From: Mycobacterium sp. ST-F2
Lineage (GTDB): Bacteria > Actinomycetota > Actinomycetes > Mycobacteriales > Mycobacteriaceae
NCBI RefSeq assembly: GCF_001905655.1
Contig: NZ_JMHT01000053.1
Location: 46,587-110,586 of the forward strand
Length of the DNA stretch: 64,000 nucleotides
Direction of reading: 5' to 3'
This document shows positions 8,945-16,644 of this stretch, piece by piece (position 1 is the stretch's first letter; every line of letters begins with the position of its first letter). The notes beneath the pieces are model-generated. The model did no database searches. It was not told the DNA's origin and saw nothing but the letters and a program-made list of their open reading frames with translations. Both the position numbers and the translations under genes were made by a program.

Positions 8945-10173
8945 TTGCCCGGTTCGAATGCGACCGGCAACGTGGCCGGACCGGTCACTCCCAGGAAGCT
9001 CTTCCAGACCGCCGGCCCGTCGAAGTGCAAGCCGGGCATGCGCTTGGCCATGACCGTCAACGCCTCGGTGAGTTCGAGGCGGGCGAGGTGGGAGCCGAGA
9101 CAGTAGTGCACGCCGCTGCCGAAGGACAGCGCGGCGGCCGGGTTGTCGCGCTCGATGTCGAATCGGTCCGGATCGTCGAAGATTTCCGGATCCCGGTTCC
9201 CGGCAGCGGAATTGGCGATGATCTGGGTTCCGGCGGGGATGAGCAACCCGTCGAGTTCGACGTCGACGACGGCCTCGCGGGGCAGACCGATGCCGATCGG
9301 CGAGTGCCGCAGCGCCTCTTCGACGGCCTGGTGGGCCAGATCTGGATGTTCGGCCAGCGTCGACCACTGCTCGGGATGCTCACTGAAGACGTAAAGGGCC
9401 GCCGCCAACTGATTCCGGGTGGTGTCGGTGCCGGCGACGAGCATCCCGGCCGCCAGCATCAGCAGTTCGTCGTGGGTGAGGCGGTCGCCGTGGTCCTCGG
9501 CACGGATCAGGTCCGAGATCAGATCGTCGGTCAGGGTCTGGCGCCGGGTGTCGACCATGCGATCGACGTAGTCGTCGAGATGTCGCCAGGCGGCCAGAAC
9601 CACCGGTTCGTCCTCGACGATGTTCCACGCGACCAGCTTCATGAAGTCATCGGCCCAGTCGGAGAACAGTTCCCAGTCCGCTCGTGGCGCGCCCAGCAGG
9701 GTGCAGATGACCGGAATGGGGTACTGCCGGGCGATGTCGGCGACGATGTCGCAGCGGCCGATCGGGGCGACCGCGTCGACCAGTTCGTTGATCACCGAGG
9801 CGATGGTGGGCTGGAGCCTGGCGACAGCCCGCGGTGTGAAGGCCTTGGCCACCAGACGCCGCAGCCGGTGGTGTTCGTCGCCGTCCATGGCCAACAGACT
9901 GTGGGTGACGCGGTCCCACAACTCGCCGGAGGTGATGCCCTGTGGTTCCAGGCCCATCGCTTTCGGCTCGGCGAACCGCGGGTCCCGCAACGTGGTGTGG
10001 ACGAGGTCGTACGTGAGGAATTCGGGTCCGTGTGGTCCCATCGCGATCGGCGATCGTCGCCGCGCGGCGGCGAGGATATCGTGCACCTCGTCCCAGCTGG
10101 TGGCGTCGGTGTAATCGATGGTGGGCAGGTCGGCGTCGAAGACGCTGACTGGGCCGGACATGGTGGCGGTCAT
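8941..10173 (-). CDS. Cytochrome P450
   Basis: A complete 410-residue bacterial P450 monooxygenase. The I-helix motif is AGTDTTRNQ near residue 248. The heme-binding loop is FGSGVHYCLGSH, with the cysteine ligand near residue 358. It is soluble and needs a ferredoxin partner, none of which is nearby. It is a paralog of the P450 cut at the left edge. Its ATG overlaps the stop of a small upstream gene (10170-10367) by 4 bases, so the two are probably translated together. The substrate is unknown. Confidence 0.95.
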   Translation of the reverse strand: MTATMSGPVSVFDADLPTIDYTDATSWDEVHDILAAARRRSPIAMGPHGPEFLTYDLVHTTLRDPRFAEPKAMGLEPQGITSGELWDRVTHSLLAMDGDEHHRLRRLVAKAFTPRAVARLQPTIASVINELVDAVAPIGRCDIVADIARQYPIPVICTLLGAPRADWELFSDWADDFMKLVAWNIVEDEPVVLAAWRHLDDYVDRMVDTRRQTLTDDLISDLIRAEDHGDRLTHDELLMLAAGMLVAGTDTTRNQLAAALYVFSEHPEQWSTLAEHPDLAHQAVEEALRHSPIGIGLPREAVVDVELDGLLIPAGTQIIANSAAGNRDPEIFDDPDRFDIERDNPAAALSFGSGVHYCLGSHLARLELTEALTVMAKRMPGLHFDGPAVWKSFLGVTGPATLPVAFEPGN

Positions 10174-10367
10174 GCGGACTCCTCGTGTTGTGCCGCAGCG
10201 AGTTTCGCCTCGCCGATGCGGTAGATGCCGGCCAGTGCCGATGGTTCGACGCCGACGTACTCGCCGATCACGTCCGCCGCTACGCGGGCGTCACGTAACC
10301 GGAGAGCCAGTGAGTAGGACAGCGGTAGCCGGCGCAATGCCTGCTCGCGGGAAGTTGACGTGGCCAT
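10170..10367 (-). CDS. Small helix-turn-helix-like protein coupled to the P450
   Basis: A 65-residue protein starting at ATG 10367. The sequence ALRRLPLSYSLALRLRDARV followed by IGEYVGVEPSALAGIYRIGEAKL resembles a sigma-70 region 4 / small HTH layout, with a possible helix-turn-helix between residues 30 and 58. The stop codon shares ATGA with the P450 start, which argues it is a real expressed gene and a partner or regulator of the P450. The HTH call comes from the residue pattern only. No ribosome binding site was clear upstream. Confidence 0.6.
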   Translation of the reverse strand: MATSTSREQALRRLPLSYSLALRLRDARVAADVIGEYVGVEPSALAGIYRIGEAKLAAAQHEESA

Positions 10368-10401
10368 GTCATGAGCGTGCGCGTGGCGCAGGCGAGGGGA
10401 G

Positions 10402-10419
10402 CGAGTAGACGGGTACTCG
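10402..10419 (+). repeat. 18-base hairpin repeat, left copy
   Basis: CGAGTA-GACGGG-TACTCG forms a 6-base-pair stem with a 6-base loop. The identical 18 bases occur in reverse orientation at 14280-14297, so the two copies bracket the LuxR regulator and the monooxygenase. Confidence 0.7.
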
Positions 10420-10437
10420 AATTGCGTGCGGCCGGTC

Positions 10438-13038
10438 CTACCGGCGCAGCAGCGCGGCGAGTTCGTCGCGGTTGGTGGTGCCGGTTTTGGCCATGGCGCG
10501 GTAGATGTGGCCTTCGACGGTGCGGGTGGACAGGGTGAGGCGTTCGGCGATGGCGCGGCTGGGCAGGCCTTGGCCGAGGAGCGCGACGATTTCCCGTTCG
10601 CGGTCGGTGAGAGGCAATGGTTGGGCGGCTTGACGTAGTGCGGGGGTGGCGGCGCCACAGCGCTGAGCGAGTGCCTGTGCGCGGGTCGAGCAGGTGAGCG
10701 CCGAGCCGCGTTGGTCGTGGCTGCGGTATGCGAGTGCGGCGTGGGCGGCGGCGTCGATGGCGGCGATGAGGTCGCCGATGTCTTCGAAACCTTGTGATAC
10801 CGAGCAGAGTTCATCACCGTCGTCGGCGCGCAGACCGGATGCGAACCGGGCCGCCAAGCTGGCGCGGGGTCCTTCCACGATGTTCGTGAGCTCGAGCAAC
10901 CGGTCGGTGCCGGAGCTGTCGCCGAACTGCGCCGCGGTCTGCCACGCCAGCACTTCGTATGCCGGCTGTCCTGCCTCGGCCGCGTCCGCCGCCGCCGTGT
11001 GCGTCAACTGCACGGCTTCAGTCAGGGAGCCCTCGGTGGCCGCCACCCAGGCCCGGGTCAGCGTCACTTCGGTTGCGAGGAACAGCAATCCGGGATGCCG
11101 GTCGGCATCGAGTTCGGTCATCGCGCCTCTGGCGGCCGCTGCATCGCCGGTCAACGCCAGTGCCTGCGTCACGCCCAGCCGGCAGCGGAAAAGCCAGCCA
11201 CCCATTTCGTGGCCGGCGGCCAACGCCGTGAGCGCCCTTTGCAGACGACTCAGCCCCTCAGTGACCTGTCCTCGGGCGAGTTGGGCCTGCCCGAGGTGGA
11301 CCAGGCCACCATGCGGAAACCACGTGTCCTCGATGTCGCGCCAGGCCTGTTGGGCGACTTCCTCGGCGCGATGCAGGTGACCGGCCAGTTTGAGGCCGAT
11401 CATGTGCCGGTAGCTGAGACCGTTGCGCAGCACCGCGGCGTTCTGTGCGGCGGTGGCCGCAACCTGGCCGCGCGCGGCAGCAGCGTCCAGCTCGGCGACC
11501 CGGCCCAACATCGCCAGCCCACCGACCATGGCCCAGGAGGCAATGGCCGCATCCTCGTCGGGCAGTGGCCCGCCGAGGGCCTCGGCAGCCGTCCGTACCG
11601 CGGCGTGTGGCCGTCCGAGATCGGCGTGGAAAGTAGCGCTTTGCGCCGCCAGAATCCGTTGGGCCGCCGGATCGTGAACGGTGGCCTCGGCTTCGTCGAG
11701 GATCGCCTCGGCGGCCGCCGGCCGGCGAAGGGTCCAATAGGTGTTGTGTCCGCGGAGGGCGGCGACCTGCGCCGCCTCGAGATCGGTCTGCGTGTGTTCG
11801 GCGAGCGCGGCCAGCTCCTGTTGAGCCTCCGCGGCGCGGGCCGACCAGACCATGCAGTAGCCATGTTGGATCTGCGCCGGTATGCCGCCGCCGGCTTCGA
11901 CCGCGGCGAGTGCCAGCCGCCCGCCCAGCGGCGTATCCAGCAGTTGGACAGCTGATTTGGCGGCAGACAGAAACAGTTCCGGATCAGGTGCCAGGTCGGA
12001 ATCGAGCGCCAGGGTGGCACGACGTACGAGGACCCGGATGTCGTCACGGTCGGTACCGGCAGCCAATGATGTTGCAACAAGGCCGCGGAGCCGCCGGAGC
12101 CGGATCGCCGGTGCGCGTTCACGCCGTACTTCGCCATACAACGGATGCGCCAGCCGCACCTTTGCCCCGCCGTCCCTGTCATCGAGGGTCACGAGGTTGC
12201 GTGCCTCGGCCTCCTCGATCGCCGCGGGATCGGCGATGCGCGCGAGCAACCGGATGTCCATCGGTTCGCCGACCGCCAGGACGTCGATCACGTCTCCGAC
12301 CGCAGAGGGCAGCGCACCCATCCGGGACTCGATCAGTTCCACCAGAGCCGGAGCGACGGCGACACTCCCGGTCCAGCGCCAGCACCCGTGGTCGGCTGCC
12401 AGGCGCCCGGCGGAGACTTCCTGTTCCACGATGTGGTGCAGATAGAGCGCGTTGCCGCGCGTGAGGCTCCACAGCCGGCGCCCCGCGTTTGGATCGATGA
12501 CGCCGCCGAGTGTGGCGCCGAGGAGGCTGATCGTCTCTTCGGACGACAGCGGTTGAAGGTCGATGCGTTGGATCTCGCCCGCACTCCAAATCTCTTGAAC
12601 ACCAACGGGAACCGTCTCTCCATCGCGGAGGGTGAGAATGAGCTTTGCCGTCCGCCGCCGCACGATCTGATGCAGGACAAAAGCCGAGAGATCATCGAGC
12701 AGATGGACGTCGTCGACGCCGACGATGACCGCCCCGCCCGGCGGAGTGGCGGTCAGGGCGTCGACCACGAGCCGAACCAGTTGCGGGCCGTCCATGTCGG
12801 CCGTCACCCAGGCGGCGAATGCGCCGAGCGGCAGGGCACGCGCCGACGCGGTGGCCACCGCCCACCGCGTCGTGCGGCCCGCGTCGGCGGCCTGCGCGAG
12901 GACCTCTTGTGCGATCCGGCTCTTGCCGACGCCGGCGGCACCGCGGAGGACGACGCCGGACGAGTCGGGGTCGGACATCGCGGCGTGAATGGCCGCAAGT
13001 TCTTCATTGCGGCCGGTAAGTGGCCACGTCAGGCGCAC
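10438..13038 (-). CDS. Large LuxR-family regulator with AAA-type ATPase domain
   Basis: An 866-residue regulator of the MalT/LAL kind. The N-terminus has a P-loop in GAAGVGKSRIAQE near residues 33-45 and a Walker B-like VIVGVDDVHLLDD near 104-116. The middle is helical and TPR-like. The C-terminus is a LuxR HTH: PLTDREREIVALLGQGL, then AERLTLSTRTVEGHIYRAM. It is divergent from the damaged monooxygenase at 13109, 70 bases away, and lies upstream of the small HTH/P450 pair on the same strand, so either may be its target. The inducer is unknown. It belongs to an accessory block absent from the conserved backbone. Confidence 0.9.
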   Translation of the reverse strand: MRLTWPLTGRNEELAAIHAAMSDPDSSGVVLRGAAGVGKSRIAQEVLAQAADAGRTTRWAVATASARALPLGAFAAWVTADMDGPQLVRLVVDALTATPPGGAVIVGVDDVHLLDDLSAFVLHQIVRRRTAKLILTLRDGETVPVGVQEIWSAGEIQRIDLQPLSSEETISLLGATLGGVIDPNAGRRLWSLTRGNALYLHHIVEQEVSAGRLAADHGCWRWTGSVAVAPALVELIESRMGALPSAVGDVIDVLAVGEPMDIRLLARIADPAAIEEAEARNLVTLDDRDGGAKVRLAHPLYGEVRRERAPAIRLRRLRGLVATSLAAGTDRDDIRVLVRRATLALDSDLAPDPELFLSAAKSAVQLLDTPLGGRLALAAVEAGGGIPAQIQHGYCMVWSARAAEAQQELAALAEHTQTDLEAAQVAALRGHNTYWTLRRPAAAEAILDEAEATVHDPAAQRILAAQSATFHADLGRPHAAVRTAAEALGGPLPDEDAAIASWAMVGGLAMLGRVAELDAAAARGQVAATAAQNAAVLRNGLSYRHMIGLKLAGHLHRAEEVAQQAWRDIEDTWFPHGGLVHLGQAQLARGQVTEGLSRLQRALTALAAGHEMGGWLFRCRLGVTQALALTGDAAAARGAMTELDADRHPGLLFLATEVTLTRAWVAATEGSLTEAVQLTHTAAADAAEAGQPAYEVLAWQTAAQFGDSSGTDRLLELTNIVEGPRASLAARFASGLRADDGDELCSVSQGFEDIGDLIAAIDAAAHAALAYRSHDQRGSALTCSTRAQALAQRCGAATPALRQAAQPLPLTDREREIVALLGQGLPSRAIAERLTLSTRTVEGHIYRAMAKTGTTNRDELAALLRR

Positions 13039-13108
13039 GAAGACAGCGTAGGCGCGACCGGCGCGGCGGTTCTAGACTCAGCTTGACCATGTGCCTCGGG
13101 GAGGTGCC

Positions 13109-14229
13109 GTGCTCGAGTATCCAGCGGTGGTGGTCGGCGCAGGCCCGGTCGGCGTCGCGATGGCACTGAGTCTGCGCGACCGCGGAATCAACGCCCTGGT
13201 GATCGAGCGTGGCGAACGCGTCGGTGGGTCGTGGCGCGCCCGCTACGACGGTCTTCGTCTCAACACCGGGAAACACTCGTCGCACCTGCCAGGCATCCGA
13301 TACCCAAGGCGCACATCGACATTCCCCTCACGCGATGAAATCGTCGAACATCTCGAAACCGGTGCCGAAGGCCTGGACATCCGATTCAACACGGTCGCCG
13401 AGCGGATCGACCGCCTGCCTTTGGGCTGGCGACTGACGACGTCGACCGGGGTGGTCGATACTCCGAATGTCGTCGTCGCGACAGGCTACGACCACACCCC
13501 GTACATCCCGGAATGGGATGGTGCACAACGTTCACCGGAGACGTGCTGCACTCGTCCGGGTACCGCAGCGCCAGCCGTTTCGTCGGCGCTCGGGTGCTGG
13601 TGGTCGGCTGCGGATCGTCGGGAATGGAAATCGCCAACGAATTGGTGACCGGCGGGGCGTCGCAGGTCTGGATGGCCACTCGAACGCCGCCGAACATTCT
13701 GCTGCGCACCGGTCCGGCGGGCGTACCCGGGAACGCTATCGCGACGCCGCTGTACCACCTTCCGACGCGTATCGCAGACAAGATCGCCCGCATCGCACGA
13801 CTCAGAGCTGTCGGGGACCTGGCGTCGTTCGGGCTCCCGATACCGGAGGAGGGTCCGTTCGCCCGGTCCGCGCGGCTCGGCGTCGCGCCGTCGATCGTCG
13901 ACATGGACGTGATCGATGCCATCAAGGCCGGGCGCATCGAGGTGGTCTCGGCGCCCGCGTCTTTCGACGGGGACGCGGTCCGACTGACAGACGGAACGCG
14001 GGTACATCCCGACGCGGTGATCTGTGCGACCGGGTATCGGCGCGGTTTGGACGGGCTCGTCGGGCACCTGGGCGTCCTCGACGCGCGCGGAGCGCCATTG
14101 GCGCGTAACGGCGAAGTAGTTCTCGACGGACTTCGGTTCCTGGGATACCAGCCGAGGCCATCGCAGTTCGGCTACGCGTGCAGGCGCTCCCGGCGTATCG
14201 CGCGCGACATTGCAGCCGGCCTGCGCTGA
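13109..14229 (+). pseudogene. Flavin-containing monooxygenase with a frameshift
   Basis: The gene would encode a ~373-residue FAD/NADPH monooxygenase. The FAD-binding GAGPVG is near the start, an ATGYDHTPYIPEWDGAQ linker follows, then the NADPH-binding VVGCGSSGMEIANE and a second ATGY motif (ICATGYRRG). The reading frame breaks near 13529-13530: two bases stand where three are needed between the CAA codon at 13526 and TTC at 13531. Downstream coding stays open and conserved to 14229, so the break is recent or is a sequencing error. GTG 13109 is preferred (GGGGAGG just upstream); GTG 13091 is the alternative. A -10-like TAGACT lies at 13073-13078. Confidence 0.75.
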
Positions 14230-14279
14230 GAGTTACTGCCGAACTACGCAGGTAACGGCCCGCCACTCGGTGTCGGTTT

Positions 14280-14297
14280 CGAGTACCCGTCTACTCG
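14280..14297 (-). repeat. 18-base hairpin repeat, right copy
   Basis: CGAGTA-CCCGTC-TACTCG is the exact reverse complement of the copy at 10402-10419. It lies 50 bases after the monooxygenase stop. Confidence 0.7.
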
Positions 14298-14377
14298 CGC
14301 TCAGCTGTCGCGCGGGCCGCACCCTGAAATCACGAGCGGCACCCCTTGGCCGCTGACCCGACCGAAAGGTGACGACG

Positions 14378-14572
14378 ATGAGCCACACACTGCACCTCAG
14401 TTGGCCTCACGCCCTGGCAGTTCACGCACCTGCCACGCCCCACTGGCTCACCAACGCGGAGCATGCCATCGGCAATGCGGTGCATCGGTTGGGCGAAGAG
14501 CACCCCATCTACGACACGCACGTGGAGTACATCGAGGACGCGCTGATGGCGCGCGAAATGTATCGGCTGTGA
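14378..14572 (+). CDS. Small hypothetical protein
   Basis: A 64-residue ORF starting at ATG 14378 with GAAAGG about 8 bases upstream. It is His-rich at the N-terminus (SHTLHLSWPHALAVHAPA) and acidic near the end (YIEDALMAREMYRL). No signal peptide, membrane segment or known domain was recognised. The ribosome binding site and regular composition favour a real gene. It stands alone between the right-hand hairpin repeat and the reductase gene. Confidence 0.5.
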   Translation: MSHTLHLSWPHALAVHAPATPHWLTNAEHAIGNAVHRLGEEHPIYDTHVEYIEDALMAREMYRL

Positions 14573-14584
14573 ACGGTTTTGGGC

Positions 14585-15646
14585 TCAGCCCCGGAACCGG
14601 CCCGTGACCGGCGGCAGGTCCTTGAGCGTGAGGATGCCCGGCGCGGCGGCGACGACCGCGGGTACCGCGTTGGTGACCGGCAGCGCGGTGTAGATCATGC
14701 CGAGGCCGTTGAGGCTGACCTCGCTCCAGTCCTTCGACGGCAGACAGTAGATCACGGTGCGCATGTTGGGCACACCGAACACCTGGATCACGTGACCGTG
14801 CGCCACCGGCTTCGGCGGCGTGACGTGGTTGCCCATGATCCAGTTGAAGCCGACGCTGACGACGTTCTTGTCGCCGACCCAGCCACGGTGGTAGCCGTAG
14901 ACGCTGGCCACGGTGCCCTTCGGGATCTGCATGAAGCCCAGGTCGGAGTCCTCCGTGGCCGCGGTGAACGTGACGTCGAAGTCGATGCGGTCCAGCTTGG
15001 CGCCGATGGCGTCGGCCATCATCGCGGCGGACTCGGCGAACACCTCGCTCTCCAGGCGCACGCTCTCGGCCAGGCCCGGCGTCTCGGGGTCCTTGCCGAA
15101 GCCCATCGCCGCCATGGTGCCGGCTGATTCGTAGACGCCGCAGTCGACCGATTCGGTGATGCGGATTTCATCGACGCTCTCGCATGCGCTGGAGAGCACC
15201 ATGCCCATCATGTTCGTCAGGCCGGGGTGCGCGCCGCTGCCGAAGATCGTGGAATTGCCTGCCTCGCAAGCCTTCTGGATGCGGGGCAGATCCTCGGGGG
15301 ACTGCTTGCCGCCGGTGATCCAGGCGGCAGTGGAGCAGACGTTGATGCCGGACTCCAGCAGGCGGACCAGCTCGTCGACACTGGGCCAGATGGGGTTGTA
15401 ACAGCAAGCGTCGGGCTTGAGGGCGACCAGCTCTTCGATGTCGTTGGTGGCCTTGATGCCGGTCGGCTCGGGCCAGCCGGCCAGCTCGGCGGCGTCCACA
15501 CCGACCTTCTCTGCGCCGTATGCGTAGACGCCCACCAGCTCCATGTCGTCGCGAGCGATGATCGCGTGCAGCGACCGCTTGCCGATGTTGCCGGTGGTCC
15601 ACTGGATGACGCGGAGTGGTCGGGTGTCATTCGGTGTGCCGGTCAT
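14585..15646 (-). CDS. NAD(P)H-dependent amine-dehydrogenase-like reductase
   Basis: A 353-residue oxidoreductase with a dihydrodipicolinate-reductase-like N-terminal Rossmann fold (RVIQWTTGNIGKRSLHAI). The family in mycobacteria is annotated as diacylglycerol O-acyltransferase-associated or NAD(P)H-dependent amine dehydrogenase, and its chemistry has engineered and natural 2,4-diaminopentanoate dehydrogenase relatives. The substrate is not evident. It is divergent from comEA, with ~180 bases between that hold DnaA-box-like sites. ATG 15646 has GGAGG close upstream (minus strand). Confidence 0.8.
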   Translation of the reverse strand: MTGTPNDTRPLRVIQWTTGNIGKRSLHAIIARDDMELVGVYAYGAEKVGVDAAELAGWPEPTGIKATNDIEELVALKPDACCYNPIWPSVDELVRLLESGINVCSTAAWITGGKQSPEDLPRIQKACEAGNSTIFGSGAHPGLTNMMGMVLSSACESVDEIRITESVDCGVYESAGTMAAMGFGKDPETPGLAESVRLESEVFAESAAMMADAIGAKLDRIDFDVTFTAATEDSDLGFMQIPKGTVASVYGYHRGWVGDKNVVSVGFNWIMGNHVTPPKPVAHGHVIQVFGVPNMRTVIYCLPSKDWSEVSLNGLGMIYTALPVTNAVPAVVAAAPGILTLKDLPPVTGRFRG

Positions 15647-15734
15647 GGAGGCCTCCTCATTGGGGCGGTGCGCTTTCGCTAGACACTATGCCGCAGGTGT
15701 CTACCCGCCCTCGGGGGTCCCGGTGTCCGGACGG

Positions 15735-15761
15735 TTATCCACAGAACGCAATTGATCCACA
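15735..15761 (+). promoter_or_regulatory. Pair of DnaA-box-like sites
   Basis: TTATCCACA at 15735-15743 is a perfect consensus DnaA box, and TGATCCACA at 15753-15761 differs at one position. They have the same orientation, with starts 18 bases apart, about 65-90 bases before the comEA start. Whether DnaA binds here is inference. Confidence 0.45.
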
Positions 15762-15812
15762 GGGGGTCCCGTACGCGCGCATTTTCGGGGCGGCGCCGTC
15801 GGTGCCGGTGCC

Positions 15813-15818
15813 TAACGT
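15813..15818 (+). promoter_or_regulatory. Predicted -10 element of leaderless comEA
   Basis: TAACGT lies 7 bases before ATG 15826. No ribosome binding site is present, so a leaderless comEA-comEC transcript is likely. Confidence 0.55.
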
Positions 15819-15825
15819 CGCGGGC

Positions 15826-16644
15826 ATGGTCACTCAGACACCCGTCGACCGGGCTCAGCGGCGCCTGACCGCACAGCCCGGAGACGCGACGGACGCCGAC
15901 GACGAATCCGATCCGAACGACGACACCTCGCTGTCGCGGTGGTTGCCCGACTCGGTGTCGGGTAGTCCGGGGTGGCTCGCGTCGGTGCGGGCCGACCCCG
16001 GGCGAGCCGGGGTGATCGCGCTTGCGGTGGTGGGCGTGGTCGCGGTCCTGGTGACCGTGATCGCCGTGCTCGGTGATGACAAGCCACCCGTGACGGCGGC
16101 GAAACTGCCTCCGGTACAGATGGTTTCGTCCAGCACGCCGGCGCCGTCCACGGCGCCGGCCACGGCCGAGGACGTCGTGGTCAGCGTGGCAGGCCTGGTC
16201 CATAAGCCCGGTTTGGTGACGCTCCCCGCCGGCGCCCGCATCGCGGACGCGGTCACGGCCGCCGGGGGAGCGCTGGCCGGTGCCGACCTCGTCGGGCTCA
16301 ACATGGCTCGCAAGGTGGCCGACGGCGAGCAGATTCTGGTCGGCATCACCGCTCCCGTGGGGGCCTCGGCGGGTATGCGCAGTTCGGCCGGCGCGGCGTC
16401 CGCTTCGCCGGAGAAGGGGCCGTCCGGCGATGGAAAGGGTTCCGGGGCAAAAGCACCGGTCGATCTGAACACCGCTACCGAGGAGGAGCTCGACGGTCTG
16501 CCCGGCATTGGTCCCGTCATGGCGAAAGCGATCGTGGCGTGGCGTCAGGCCAACGGTCGGTTCGCGAACGTCGATCAGCTCGGTGAGGTCGACGGCATCG
16601 GGCCGAGCCGGTTGGAGAAACTGCGTGACTTGGTCAGGGTGTGA
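15826..16644 (+). CDS. comEA: ComEA-like DNA-binding membrane protein
   Basis: A 272-residue protein with a cytosolic N-terminal tail, one membrane segment (VIALAVVGVVAVLVTVIAVL, near residues 64-83), an SLBB-type domain (VVVSVAGLVHKPGLV onward) and a C-terminal tandem helix-hairpin-helix (LNTATEEELDGLPGIGPVMA, then GEVDGIGPSRLEKL). In transformable bacteria ComEA binds incoming double-stranded DNA outside the membrane. Mycobacteria are not known to be naturally competent, so the role is open. Its stop overlaps the comEC start by 4 bases. Confidence 0.9.
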   Translation: MVTQTPVDRAQRRLTAQPGDATDADDESDPNDDTSLSRWLPDSVSGSPGWLASVRADPGRAGVIALAVVGVVAVLVTVIAVLGDDKPPVTAAKLPPVQMVSSSTPAPSTAPATAEDVVVSVAGLVHKPGLVTLPAGARIADAVTAAGGALAGADLVGLNMARKVADGEQILVGITAPVGASAGMRSSAGAASASPEKGPSGDGKGSGAKAPVDLNTATEEELDGLPGIGPVMAKAIVAWRQANGRFANVDQLGEVDGIGPSRLEKLRDLVRV

